From positions 1 to 17,816 of the forward strand of contig JANBPT010000963.1 in the NCBI GenBank assembly GCA_027575765.1: a DNA stretch of 17,816 nucleotides, in the 5' to 3' direction. Both the position numbers and the translations under genes were made by a program. Source of the stretch: Tieghemiomyces parasiticus. Lineage: Eukaryota > Kickxellomycota > Dimargaritomycetes > Dimargaritales > Dimargaritaceae. Below the pieces are notes generated by a model, which had not been told where the DNA came from, did not search any database, and worked only from the letters and a program-made list of their open reading frames with translations. Below, in pieces: positions 1 to 10,162 of this stretch (positions are counted from its first letter, which is position 1; every line of letters starts with the position of its first letter).

Positions 1-418
1 TCCGGTCGACAAGCAGTGGTCATTTCCACCCCTCCTAGATTCGACCCTTCCTTCCACGTCTCCTTTTTCTCGTCCATATCATACCACCGGCCCTGCCCTG
101 CGGGCAGCCACGCTTCACACCCAATGTAAAATCGCCTAGCTAGGACCACATGATTGCCTGGAGGTCGTCAGTCTCTTTGGAAATCCACTCTGTTGTAGCC
201 CCTACATCCTGGTATTGCTTCACAGTTTATAGCACTCGCTACTTCGTAGTGACCTTCTTACTTCTCATATTAAACTACTAGCAATTTGTATATCCGTTTA
301 TTGACACCACATGCAGAATAGTTGTTTCGGCCTCTAACCGCGTCAATCATCCGGCGAAGTGAAATAAAAAGTAAAGGCGAGTAGTTAAAATTTTAGGAAC
401 ATAATCGAGGGAATAGGG
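1..418. other. Non-coding flank downstream of the left-most gene
   Basis: No open frame with recognisable protein character was found on either strand. It holds the 3' flank of the minus-strand gene that stops at 419, and possibly the flank of a neighbour outside the window. I saw no tRNA-like box, repeat or canonical minus-strand AATAAA. Confidence 0.6.
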
Positions 419-2199
419 TCAAAGAGCCGTCGATAAGGGGAGTGCCCCGGCTGAACTCCGCGGGTATTCGAAAAGCCGAACCTCGAGCTCAAGCGTGTCC
501 GTGACATTAAACATACGTTGTTGGAAGGAAAGTGGCATGGGTAGACGACCTCTGCTAGTGTTACGAAGGCTCGGGTCAATCGCATTAGCTGCCAGTATCT
601 GCTCCATAATTGATGCTTCCGCGGCGTGGTAATTTGCTAGCAGGGCCCACAGGTAACATCCATAGCGGAAGGTTTGCAGCTCCGCGGCATGCTGCGGACT
701 GTCACTCAGATCCATCGGACTGCCGGCCGAATAGCGGTAACCATTGTAGTACAAGTCGGGATCGGGGCGATGGCCAAACTGATGGAGTATCACATAGGCC
801 AAGGTGTGGACTTGGCTCCTTGAACTATCTCCTCGCCCCACGCCAAAGTCTTGTACAAATCTATTCAGCGCATCAACCTTACCGAGCTCGGCAAAACTCA
901 TAACCACCCATTGTGGGAACCACTCTCTGATAAACGTTTTCGCCATCTGGACCAGGTGTTCCTGGTTGTCAAATTCAATGAGGGTTCGGAATTTTTCACT
1001 CCATACGTGGTCCTTGGCCGCCTCCAGTTTCAAGTCTCCGCTTTCTAGCATATCCTCTCCCACTTCTACCACTCGCTTCAGGAGATCGACGTCGCCGAGT
1101 TCAATGGCCGCAAAGTAAGGAAACTTCTCGACCTCCTTGTAACCAATATCCGCCACCTTGAAGAAGTGTGTAGAGGTTTCGAACTCGGAGAAGGCAGCGC
1201 CAAGCATGTTGGCCGGGGGTAAACGACGGCCAGGAGCCATATTAACGATCGGGGCAGGGGGAAGATTCTGAGCGTTCTGGTTAACCGGAGGCTGGCCCAC
1301 GTCTTCCTCAGCCTGCGCATTCTCAGCCCCCTCCTCCTCCTGCTCTTCGCCGGTTAGCCGACGCTCCCGTTCCAATTCAGGGATACGCAACAGGGACGTG
1401 TCTATTCTCTCTCGACGCTCGGCCATATGAACAGCATAACTAAGGGCGACGGCCTGGAAGGCGGCGGCGAATGTAGGGTATAATTCAGAGGCCCTGACCG
1501 ATCCTTGAGCAACAGGTGGGTCATTCACATCTGGGACGTTGGAAAGTCGATTTTCCGGCAGAGCTAGGTCGGGAATAGCACCCTGTGGAGCTAGGTTGGG
1601 TTCAACCGCCGGTGGTTCCGTAGACGACCTTGCGGGCATATGCAATATTCCTCGGAGTGAAGCCACTTTTTTTTCGAGGAACTGCCAGATATTGTCGTGA
1701 TAGGTTTAGGATTCGAGATTGCCCAATTGTAGAGCCAGTGATGACATGGTTAGTATCAACGGAGCTGGGGGAGGGGTGAGACTAGGGGGTGCTTTTACGC
1801 CTCCGGGTGAAATTCCTTGGTAGTGGACGTTATTCGCTACTTGATTCCTGGCAATAGGAATGGAATACTACAAGGAATGCGTAGGGACGGCCTACTTACC
1901 TCCCGGTACTTCATAATCTCAGGGGCGACCAGTTGGTTAACGGAGGTGCAGGTCATTCGGACTTGCTTCAGGTCTTGGGCACTGAGGTGGCTGAAGTAAT
2001 TGTAAAGCAGCTCTGAGGGCTGCTTGAGTAGATTACAGAGCACATCGGACTGATTGGTGCCCGGGGGCATATCGATCTTCTGCGGGTGAGTAGCTGAAGA
2101 AGCAGACTGCCCTAAAGTCATAGGCCTGGGCAGCCCGCTCCCCCCGACGACAGAAAAGCCGGCGTAGGCGAACAGGCTTAGACACAGTACGGTGCGCAT
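419..2199 (-). CDS. Putative secreted F-box-like protein with ankyrin-like helices, function unknown
   Basis: CDS is complement(join(419..1681,1900..2199)), 520 aa. Exon 1 starts at a true ATG (2199) and encodes a signal-peptide-like start: MRT, then a hydrophobic stretch at about residues 4-20. A short linker follows, then an F-box-like segment at about 57-97 (PSELLYNYFSHLSAQDL, ending near residue 97). The donor is GAG|GTAAGT (1900/1899) and the acceptor TGGCAG|TTC (1682/1681). Both are phase 0 and give KYRE|FLEKK; a TACTAAC branch-point match lies near 1750-1756. Exon 2 opens with an A8 run, then a Pro-rich linker, an acidic Glu-rich stretch at about 204-228, and helical pairs resembling degenerate ankyrin repeats (AAIELGDVDLLKRVV near 291-305, SFAELGKVDALNRFV near 362-376). 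I do not recognise an orthologue. A signal peptide with an F-box is contradictory for a normal SCF adaptor. Splicing is well supported; the function is open. Confidence 0.72.
1682..1899 (-). other. Spliceosomal intron of the F-box-like gene (218 bp)
   Basis: Donor GTAAGT at 1899, acceptor CAG ending at 1682, and a TACTAAC motif on the minus strand near 1750-1756. The second exon has no usable ATG at its head (the codon at 1666 is GTG), so it must be read as a continuation of exon 1. Confidence 0.8.
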
Positions 2200-3423
2200 A
2201 TTGAATCGGCTGGGGAAAGTTCGGAAGATCCTAAGTATCGTCCGTGAGGTACCAAATGACAGATGCGGGTGATTGCAGTGCGACTTTAGGGGGGCTGGCT
2301 ATTGATGGTCCGTAAGGGAAACTCGGTGCGATCCGGTCCACCTTCAGTAAGGTCAGCTTAACATGCCAGGGCGCCAAGTAAAGTCCATGCTGGGGTGTGA
2401 ATATAGTTAGGGAGACCACAGGATATCATCTAAAAAACGTTGGCACTTACGGAGTTCGCACAAAGACGCAGGGTAGGATGCAGCCACGTAAACGATTAGA
2501 TTGCTGGTGCGCAAAAGCTACAATGCGAGCTAGGATCACGTTGCCGCTGGGGGCGCGGCGGTTGATACTTTTATATTAACCAGACACCCGGATGTCACTC
2601 TCCTGTTCCTACCCTGCCAGGCGAGAAGGAAAATCGCCACCCGGGGCATAGAAGTGGACATTGGCCCTGTCCAACTTTGCATCACATCCGATATGAGAGC
2701 GAGCGAGAGATACGGGGGCCTTCCTCAAAATAAGCGACAGATTCGACCAACTCGTCTCGATTACGGCGGATAAAAGGAGAGGAGAAACCACATAAGGAGT
2801 ACGTGGGTAGTACCAGCGTCTCATATCGAACCTGGCCCCAGTGCCGTTCACGCTTTCAGGTGTCATTGCCTGGAGTTGATAGCTAACGGATGCGCAAAAG
2901 GCCGGCGCTTATCAATTGTGCCGGGGGTCGCGCAGCGACTTATGGTACCCTCTGTCGGGAGTTCAATACCGAGCACAGCCGGTGGCTTCGTGGCACACCG
3001 GTGCGGCCGTTCGGACGTAGACAGCACTGATAACCCACCGACCCCCACGCTCCGTCCTGGTCGCCGCTGTCCCTAAGCTGCGGGATAGCATCGGAGTTGG
3101 GAGGTGCCTTTCCAATGGGTGCTACGCGGTGGCACAAAGGTTAGCCATGGTCCGAGGCCGAAGCCCAGTTAAGAACGGTAGCTGTTGGGACTTGGCTGGC
3201 GGGACCATGGCACCGTGAGCAAACCGCTCACCGCCACCCACGCCTACGCGAGCCTTGCTGCATCACTGTGGAGGCGGATCGAAGGTCCGCCAACAATAAT
3301 TTCCCGGTCAGCTCCTGGCGGTAACAATTACGTCGGGCCCCAATTGGATCGATCGGTCATCTCCCCCTCCTACCTCTCCACTCTTCCCCTTTTCCCATTT
3401 CCCCGGTTTCCCTAATTCAAGCT
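2200..3423. other. Intergenic region between two divergent genes
   Basis: About 1.2 kb between the start of the minus-strand F-box-like gene and CCT3. Short open frames exist on both strands (for example 2609-2866 minus, 3185-3415 plus), but none has recognisable motifs, a splice-linked partner or a plausible domain. It should contain both promoters. I saw no tRNA, repeat or mobile element. Confidence 0.6.
3361..3413 (+). promoter_or_regulatory. Pyrimidine-rich leader of CCT3
   Basis: Almost uninterrupted C/T on the coding strand, ending about 10 nt before the ATG at 3424. Such tracts are common in promoters and 5' leaders of highly expressed fungal genes. The transcription start was not determined. 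Confidence 0.5.
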
Positions 3424-5049
3424 ATGCAGGCCCCCGTGATCGTTCTAAACACCAACACTGAGCGGGAGAGCGGCCGCAAGGCGCAGTACTCCAACATCAC
3501 CGCCGCCAAGACCGTCTCGGACATCATCCGGACGTGCCTTGGCCCGCGGGCGATGCTCAAGATGCTGCTAGACCCCATGGGCGGCATCGTCCTCACCAAC
3601 GACGGCAACGCCATCCTGCGCGAGGTAGAGGTGGCCCACCCGGCCGCCAAGAGCATGATCGAGCTGAGCCGCACCCAGGACGAAGAGGTCGGCGACGGTA
3701 CCACCTCCGTGATCATCCTTGCTGGTGAGATGCTGGCCACCGCTGCCCCGTTCCTGGAGCGCAACATCCACCCGATCGTCATCTTAGCGGCCTTCCGTGA
3801 CGCCCTTAACGACGGCATCAAGATGCTCGAGGAGATCAGTGTGCCAGTCGACACTACTAACCGCCAGGAGATGCTGCAGCTGGTCAAGTCGTCCCTGGGA
3901 ACCAAGTTCGTGTCACGCTGGAGCGACCTCATGTGCGGCCTGGCCTTGGATGCTGTACAGACCGTGGCGTGCGAGTCCGGCGGTCGCCAGCAGGTGGACG
4001 TCAAGCGCTACGCCCGCGTGGAGAAGGTCCCCGGCGGCGAAATTGAAGAGTCCCGCGTGCTGGACGGGGTCATGCTCAATAAGGACGTGACCCATCCCAA
4101 GATGCGCCGCCGCATTGAGAACCCGCGGATCGTGCTCCTGGACTGCCCGCTCGAGTACAAGAAGGGTGAGAGCCAGACCAATATCGAAATTGCCAAGGAG
4201 GCCGATTGGCAGCGGGTCCTGGAGATTGAGGAGGAGCAGATCCGGTCCATGTGCGACGCCATCTTGGCCGTCAAGCCCGACCTGGTACTCACCGAGAAGG
4301 GCGTGTCCGACCTGGCTCAGCACTTTTTGCTCAAGGCCAACGTCACGGTACTTCGCCGCGTCAAGAAGTCCGACAACAACCGAATTGCCCGGGCCGTGGG
4401 CGCCACCATCGTCAACCGGGTCGAGGAGCTGAAGGCCGAGGACGTAGGTACTCAGTGCGGCCTCTACAACGTCGAGAAGATTGGCGACGAGTATTTTACT
4501 TTCCTCACGAAGTGCCAAAACCCCAAGGCCTGCACCATCCTACTCCGCGGGCCCTCCAAGGACATTCTGTCCGAGATCGACCGGAACCTGCAGGACGCCA
4601 TGTCCGTGGCCCGCAACGTCGTGTTCCATCCGCGTCTCGTCCCAGGCGGTGGCGCGTCCGAGATGGCCATCAGCGTGCGCCTGGCCGAGCGCGCCAAGAA
4701 GCTCGAGGGCACGCAGCAGTTTCCCTACGCTGGGGTTGGCGAGGCCATGGAGGTGATCCCGCGCACTCTGGTCCAGAACTGCGGTGGTAACCCCATTAAG
4801 GTACTCACCCAGCTCCGTGCCGAGCACGCCAACGGACGTCACACTTTCGGCGTCGATGGGTGTGCCGGTAAGGTCGTTGACATGCGCGACTACGGCGTGT
4901 GGGAGCCTTTTGCCGTTAAGGTCCAGACCCTCAAGACCGCCATCGAGTCGGCCTCACTCCTCCTCCGCGTAGACGATATTGTTTCCGGCGTGTCCCGCAA
5001 GAAGGAAGGCGGTGCCTCGGGCCAGGCCTCCATGGCCGGTCCTGAGTAA
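3424..5049 (+). CDS. CCT3: T-complex protein 1 subunit gamma (CCT3)
   Basis: 541 aa, the usual CCT-gamma length, in one uninterrupted exon. The N-terminus MQAPVIVLNTNTERESGRKA is diagnostic of the gamma subunit. Group II chaperonin motifs run in order: LGPRAMLKMLLDPMGG at 39-54, TNDGNAIL at 58-65, GDGTTS at 90-95, the apical-domain segment LLDCPLEYKKGESQTNIE at 238-255, the catalytic-region NLQDAMSVARN at 388-398, GGGASEMAIS at 408-417, and RVDDIVSG near 515-522. The product is one of eight subunits of the cytosolic TRiC/CCT ring, which folds actin, tubulin and WD-repeat proteins with ATP. Codon third positions are strongly G/C, unlike the F-box-like gene and MSH4, which fits high expression. 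The short C-terminal Gly/Ala/Ser tail is normal for the family. Confidence 0.98.
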   Translation: MQAPVIVLNTNTERESGRKAQYSNITAAKTVSDIIRTCLGPRAMLKMLLDPMGGIVLTNDGNAILREVEVAHPAAKSMIELSRTQDEEVGDGTTSVIILAGEMLATAAPFLERNIHPIVILAAFRDALNDGIKMLEEISVPVDTTNRQEMLQLVKSSLGTKFVSRWSDLMCGLALDAVQTVACESGGRQQVDVKRYARVEKVPGGEIEESRVLDGVMLNKDVTHPKMRRRIENPRIVLLDCPLEYKKGESQTNIEIAKEADWQRVLEIEEEQIRSMCDAILAVKPDLVLTEKGVSDLAQHFLLKANVTVLRRVKKSDNNRIARAVGATIVNRVEELKAEDVGTQCGLYNVEKIGDEYFTFLTKCQNPKACTILLRGPSKDILSEIDRNLQDAMSVARNVVFHPRLVPGGGASEMAISVRLAERAKKLEGTQQFPYAGVGEAMEVIPRTLVQNCGGNPIKVLTQLRAEHANGRHTFGVDGCAGKVVDMRDYGVWEPFAVKVQTLKTAIESASLLLRVDDIVSGVSRKKEGGASGQASMAGPE

Positions 5050-5961
5050 TCTTGATGAGCTCTAGGTGTTTCTTCCTTTTTTATCTGCCACGTCATTGAT
5101 TCTACTCATTTCTGATAATGCCCTTTACTGCGTCCTTGCCCTTTTGATTGGTATAGCGAGGAAGGGACCTCCAATGGCCATCTCATCCTTCTATATTGCA
5201 TCTACTCTCCCCCCTTTTCCATGCCTCTTAGGGGCTACACTGCTAGTTCCCTGAAACTCTACCATAAAAAGAAGTTCGTCGATTACTCTACTTCTAGTCT
5301 GATCGCCAAAATATCACTCGAGTAGTGTCACTTTCTGATCACCGGGCTGTCTTTAGTCGCTCAACCTTAAGATAACGTTGTCTGTTCAAGGTTGGTAACT
5401 GAACGACCAAGATCGGAAACTGATACCACTCCTCTGCCCAACAGCCGGCTAGCGGACGAGAGCATGAAGTCATTGCCCACTAATTTGGTTGGCTACGCAA
5501 TCTATCTGGTAGATCATGGCGAATTACTCATCAATGGGAGTGGGAGGCATTACCCCTTGGATAAAAATCCAATTTGTAGGTTCGGGAAAAATGATCCCAT
5601 ATCGCGGGGTTGAACGGCAGTCACTGCCGCGGCTGTGTGTCATTACCCCTTACAGCTGCCCTCCCTCCATAGCCCTTGCACCCTTTTCACTTACTGGTGT
5701 CTGGCTTCAAGGTATAAGTGCCGCCCCGACTACTCATCTATACCTGACCGGCTGCTAGGACCTAGTTTACCCTTCACCATACTTTTAGGTTTGCCTATTC
5801 CGATCCGCCACGGTGCCTTTTCACTAAAACCCTGCTAGGTTGCCTGTCTAATACTACCCACCCCCACTTGCCTCGACGGACCACTCGTTGCCCTGGTACG
5901 CTGCATTCGCCGTCCTCTCCCGGGAGCGCCACATTCGTAGACCCCCCCCCTTCACGCACCC
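5050..5961. other. Intergenic region between CCT3 and the mitochondrial carrier
   Basis: About 0.9 kb holding the 3' flank of CCT3 and the promoter of the carrier. Small open frames (5392-5838, plus) lack recognisable motifs. A C9 run (5942-5950) lies just upstream of the carrier ATG. No RNA gene or repeat recognised. Confidence 0.6.
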
Positions 5962-6948
5962 ATGACCACGCCAGCCGATGAGGGCGCCATGCGGGCCGCC
6001 AAGGACTGTCTGGCCGGTTCGGTCGGTGGTATTCTCCAGGTCCTCACGGGCCAGCCTTTTGATACGGTTAAAGTGCGCCTCCAGACCATGCCCACGCCCA
6101 TTGCGGGCCAGCCACCGTTGTACACGGGTACCCTCGACTGTATCCGGGCGACCTATCGTAACGAAGGGTTCGCTGGATTCTATAAAGGTACCACCACCCC
6201 GCTAGTGGGCGTAGGTCTCTGTGTATCCATTCAATTCGCCGCCCTCGAGTACATGAAGCGGCACTTTCATGCCCAGAATGCCCATCAGAGTGGAGTGGCC
6301 AAGGCCGCCGCCGGGGAGGCCCCGCTGACCGGTACCCAGCTATACATTGCTGGAGCCGTGGCCGGTGTGGCCAACTCGGTCGTATCGGGTCCGGTGGAAC
6401 ACGTGCGCACGCGATTGCAGGTACAAACCGGTGGTCCCGCCCCGTCCCCCGCACCAGCCGTGGCCGCCACCGCCTCTTCAGCCCGCATCTACTACTCGGG
6501 TCCTCTGGACTGTGTCGCTCAGATCTACCGTCAGCACGGCCTCCGCGGTCTCTACAAGGGTCAAGTCGCCACAGTCCTCCGCGAACTCCACGGCTATGGT
6601 GCCTACTTTTTAGCCTACGAATACCTCGTCCAGCGTGCCATGACCCAGCGCCAGGTCGCACGTACCGAGATCCCGGCCGCCGAGGTGTGCCTGTATGGCG
6701 CTCTGGCCGGATACGCCATGTGGGGGTCGGTGTACCCGATCGACGCCATCAAGTCCAAATTGCAGACGGATCAACTCAGCTCGAGCAAACGGCGCTACCA
6801 CTCCACGTGGGACTGCGCCCGCCAGACTTTTAAGGCCGAAGGTGTGGCCGGTTTCTACCGTGGAATCGTGCCTTGCCTACTGCGCGCCGCGCCGGCGAAT
6901 GCAGCGACCTTCATTGGCTTTGAGTTGGCCATGCGGTTCCTGCGCTAA
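5962..6948 (+). CDS. Mitochondrial carrier (SLC25), Ymc1/Ymc2-like
   Basis: 328 aa, intronless, with three tandem carrier repeats. Signature motifs are QPFDTVKVRLQ (31-41) followed by NEGFAGFYKG (67-76); PVEHVRTRLQ (144-153) followed by HGLRGLYKG (192-200); and YPIDAIKSKLQ (258-268) followed by AEGVAGFYRG (292-301). The middle motif PVEHVR, the GVGLCVSIQF segment (83-92) and the C-terminal ELAMRFL best match the fungal Ymc1/Ymc2 group, inner-membrane carriers linked to amino-acid (glycine/glutamate) transport. LREL at the helix-4 contact point (206-209) and LLRAAP in helix 6 (306-311) would face the substrate. A Pro/Ala-rich insertion at about 157-175 enlarges the second matrix loop. A carnitine- or ornithine-type carrier is less likely. 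The family is certain, the substrate is not. Confidence 0.93.
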   Translation: MTTPADEGAMRAAKDCLAGSVGGILQVLTGQPFDTVKVRLQTMPTPIAGQPPLYTGTLDCIRATYRNEGFAGFYKGTTTPLVGVGLCVSIQFAALEYMKRHFHAQNAHQSGVAKAAAGEAPLTGTQLYIAGAVAGVANSVVSGPVEHVRTRLQVQTGGPAPSPAPAVAATASSARIYYSGPLDCVAQIYRQHGLRGLYKGQVATVLRELHGYGAYFLAYEYLVQRAMTQRQVARTEIPAAEVCLYGALAGYAMWGSVYPIDAIKSKLQTDQLSSSKRRYHSTWDCARQTFKAEGVAGFYRGIVPCLLRAAPANAATFIGFELAMRFLR

Positions 6949-7113
6949 TGTACTTGATTTACTTTCTAAAAGGGGCTATAGACAAAAACTATTCTCGATT
7001 GGAGTTTACATTTGACGTGTAGATATTTGGAGACACCATCCATCGCGTAGCACCAAACTGTAGCTCGAGTGCGTGCCGTTACCAGTCGAAAGTCGACGCG
7101 ATACGGTGCGAAT

Positions 7114-7119
7114 AATAAA
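7114..7119 (+). terminator. Possible poly(A) signal AATAAA for the carrier gene
   Basis: A canonical hexamer on the plus strand, 166 bp past the carrier stop and only 20 bp from the stop of the convergent TYW4 gene. If used, cleavage would fall close to or inside the TYW4 3' end. Confidence 0.4.
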
Positions 7120-7138
7120 TTACACACTACACAGTGCG

Positions 7139-9737
7139 TTACCAGGGCAGTTCCAGTTGGAGGGCGCCGTCATTCAGATGTGAGCCGAAGGACAGGCAGG
7201 TGGCACCGCCGCCGACGAGGACGAGGCGGTGAGCCGGTCCGGCACCCCCGGCCACAGGGGTCCACACCATCGAAAAGCCAGCTAGCATCCACCAGTCACC
7301 CCGCGGCAGTGGCGCCACAGGAAGCGAATACCACTTCCGTGCCATCGTATCGAATAGCATAAACTGCGCTGACCATTCGAGCATGTAGTCCTTACTGATC
7401 CCACCCGCCATTAAAATGATCCGTGGCTGCCACGGCAATGGCGATGCGCAATGGCCGTAGCGACCAGCGAAAGGGATCGGTGACGACGCTGCTACAGAGG
7501 TCCAGGACCACGACGCGAGATCAAGGCGGTACACGTCGTCCAGGATCGTACCGTCCGCGGTAAGGCCGCCGATGAGCCACACCTCGCCGGAGACGTAGGT
7601 TAACGTGTGTGAGTGTCGCGGGCCGGGTCCAGAGGTAGCTGACGGTGAAAGGAAAAGGGCCCGCCAACGCGCCTCCGTCGGATCGAATAGCCACAGGTCG
7701 TCCAGGACGTTAGACTGAGCGCCACAACCACCATGGACCAGAAGCTGGGGTCGGTCGGTAACGCCGTCCGTTGGTATGACGCAACTGGCGTGACGGTACC
7801 TCGGCGCCGGTACGACACCAGTAGCGTCGCCGTTTGTGGCGGTGTTCCCCGGGTGTAGCCGAGTCCAGGTGGTCATACCCTCCTTCACGGTCAAGAGGTG
7901 TACGTCGCCCATGGCACGCAGCGGGCCCGCCCGCCCCCCAAAAAGGACGGCCTGTGTGGATGAAAGGTGGTCGAAACGGTGGTAGATGCGGGGCGAGGGT
8001 GGAACGGAGCCATCGGTGTCGGCACTCGGAGTCATCGTCAAGTGGGACGCCCAATCCGGCCCTCGGTTCGCGACGATGTGACCGAGGCGCTGATGGACCT
8101 GGCGACCCGCCCGTCCAGTGGGTACAGCTGTGCCGTAGCCTCCAAACGTCAGTAGGGTGGGTGACGGGTGGCCAGCGCTGAGCACGGCGCTGGCATGGCC
8201 CCACCGTTGGATTCCCGTCTCAGCTGCGGGATGGTGACGCCAAACGGCCCCTTGGAAACGGGCAACCTCTGATTCGATCGTTGCGCTGGGTACCTCTCCC
8301 GGGTGGTTGTACTGTGGCGTCGGATCGCTGGTAGCCGCGCGGGCCCGGTGGAGAAGGGCTAACCCTCCCTCTTTGCCCTCTCCTTCCGGGTGATTAATAG
8401 CGTGCAGCACAAAGTAGTGGGCTGCGTTCATATGCCACTCCTCCCACTCATCGAACGGTTCCACTGTAAATAGCGACCGGCGGTCCGCGGCGATTAGAGT
8501 ACCGTCCCAAAAGTCGGCCAAACTGCGGGCGGCGGAATGCTGCCATCCGCAGTCGGCAAACCGAGCCTCATGCATGGGTAGGGTCGGGAACTGCCTGAGG
8601 CACTTGAGCGGCGACCGCATCTTGTCGAAGTGGGCGACCATGGTGGCGCTAAAGGCGGTGGGGTGGCTTGTTGGGACAGTCTGCTCGTACATGACAAACT
8701 GGCCCAGGGGGAACTTGGCAGCCCAACGGATGACGGCGTCGGCGTCGACAGGGTCCATGTACACCAGGGCTACCTCCGAGATGAACAAGATGGGATTGGC
8801 GGCGGTTATACCGAGGCGCTGAAATATCGGTGTCAGAACGTCCACCTGCTTAAGGTCGCAGCCGATCAGATGATAGTCGTCGGCCCTGATATCGCCGCTG
8901 GGTAAATATTGGGGTTGGCTGGGAGCCAAGGCCGCGGTGAGTTCCGGGTCGCTGCGGATCAGGGCGCTCTTTCGTTTAACGAGGTCCGGAAAGTCAATGT
9001 CAACCACCGTGTAGGCACTAGGAATGCCACGGACCTTTAGACGGAAGTAGGTGGGATCACTGGGGCCGAGGGGCGTGGAGGTTTAGGGAGGGTGGCGTAG
9101 GTTGTGCGCGCGACGTGTAGGTTAGCAGGAGTAAAATATTTTGCCTTACAGTATGCCACGACTACGGGTTCGTACGGCCAACGTAGAGTAGGAGCTTACA
9201 ATCCACATCCCAACAGCACGACCACTCGGGTAGGTTCGGCTGAATTACAGGACTCGTTCGATGGTGCGGTACAGGCCGGTGCAGCTGGCGGCCGATTGGG
9301 TAACGTCCGCATTGGAGTGCGTAGAAACCGCGACACGAAGTAGTCCATGACGAGGGAGCGGGCAAAGTAGGCCACGTTGATGAGTGGGGCCCGGCGGGCG
9401 CGTTTTCGCACGACATTCTTTAGGTATTGCTCCTCGCGAAAGTACCCAACCAGGTCGGCGGAGCGTTTGCTGACGATGGAGTTGTCGTTGGTGCCTACGT
9501 AAATAAGAACGGTATTCAAACCGTTTCCAAGAAGGCGGGTTTGGGGAGGTGGTGACGCGGGTGTGTAAATAATTATGAAAGGGCATGACCTGCCCCCTTG
9601 TCACCACATTATTTCTTTTAAGGAAGCCCTGGCTATTAGGATGTGGGCGGGCCTGACGGTGCCCCTGCGGAGATTCCTCGTGCACCGTACTTACCTTGGA
9701 CGGCCAGGTCAGAGATGACCGCTTTACTCGACGGCAT
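7139..9737 (-). CDS. TYW4: tRNA wybutosine-synthesizing protein 4 (LCMT2/PPM2 type)
   Basis: CDS is complement(join(7139..9059,9200..9494,9695..9737)), 752 aa. Exon 1 starts at ATG 9737 and ends CAAG|GTAAGT. Exon 2 (acceptor ACGTAG|GC) restores VQGTNDNSIVSKRSA and RRAPLIN, hallmarks of the leucine-carboxyl-methyltransferase fold. It ends GGATT|GTAAGC and joins CCCCAG|TGAT, rebuilding SAM motif I as LLGCGFDPTYFRL (108-120). Then follow VVDIDFPDLVKRKSALI (131-147), the FISEVALVYM segment (205-214) and FDEWEEWH (315-322). From about residue 398 a Kelch propeller shows repeated GG strands (LLTFGGYG, AVLFGGRAG, LLVHGGCG, VWLIGGL, LILMAGG-type, LVLVGGG). TYW4 methylates, and with the methoxycarbonylation step completes, the wybutosine side chain at position 37 of tRNA-Phe, using SAM. 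It is convergent with the carrier and divergent from the MePCE homologue. Both junctions fall exactly at conserved motifs. Confidence 0.96.
9060..9199 (-). other. TYW4 intron 2 (140 bp), splitting SAM motif I
   Basis: Donor GTAAGC at 9199. The acceptor CCCCAG ends at 9060, with a CCCTAAAC branch-like motif and a pyrimidine tract before it. Removal joins GCG-F to DPTYF across one codon (TT|T), which is the SAM-binding loop. Confidence 0.92.
9495..9694 (-). other. TYW4 intron 1 (200 bp)
   Basis: Donor GTAAGT at 9694 and acceptor TTTACGTAG ending at 9495. The split glycine codon G|GC completes the conserved VQGTNDNS motif, so both ends are fixed by the protein. Confidence 0.92.
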
Positions 9738-10162
9738 AGTGTCACCCAAGTGCTCAATTCCGGTGATGTGCTAGGTAGAAGGGTACGAGAGCGGCATAGC
9801 TGAGAAATCTTTTGCTTGTAGGAATTCCTCTTTGACCTGCTGGGCACCTACTGTAGCTCGAAGGCGTTAGCACATGCCCCTCCTCTTCCTCATGGCCTCG
9901 GCTGAAAGAACAGAACCCCAGCTAGCCGAAGCTGCTACTAAAATATCCACGTGACCCCTTCATTGACCACGTTAGGAAACCCTCTAGCGGTCCGCAATCT
10001 AAGAGGGCGGGCCAGCTCCTACCATAGGGTGACATGGCTGTCTGTGAGGGCTTGAGCTCAAGTCACTCCCGCTCTTCATTGTACTCTTACTACACGTACT
10101 CTTTTTCATAGCACACTACTTGTGCCGGGCCCATTGGGTCACCCTTTTGGTCTTTATGTACC
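9738..10162. promoter_or_regulatory. Divergent promoter region between TYW4 and the MePCE homologue
   Basis: The two ATGs face away from each other across 425 bp, so both promoters must lie here unless leaders are spliced. The DNA has no convincing coding frame. I could not assign a TATA box or factor sites with confidence. Confidence 0.6.

Noticed and set aside
2609..2866. 85-codon minus-strand frame upstream of the F-box-like gene
   Set aside because: No recognisable domain, no consensus splice link to 1900-2199, and no hydrophobic or repeat character.
2952..2985. Possible tRNA T-loop (TTCAATA)
   Set aside because: The flanking bases do not form a T stem, and no A box or acceptor stem could be found upstream.
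3417..4790. Several long open frames on both strands overlapping CCT3
   Set aside because: They are shadows produced by the strong third-position G/C bias of CCT3; none has independent motifs.
9245..9847. 200-codon minus-strand frame over the TYW4 5' end
   Set aside because: Overlaps exon 2 of TYW4 in the wrong frame; the spliced TYW4 reading restores conserved motifs and this one does not.
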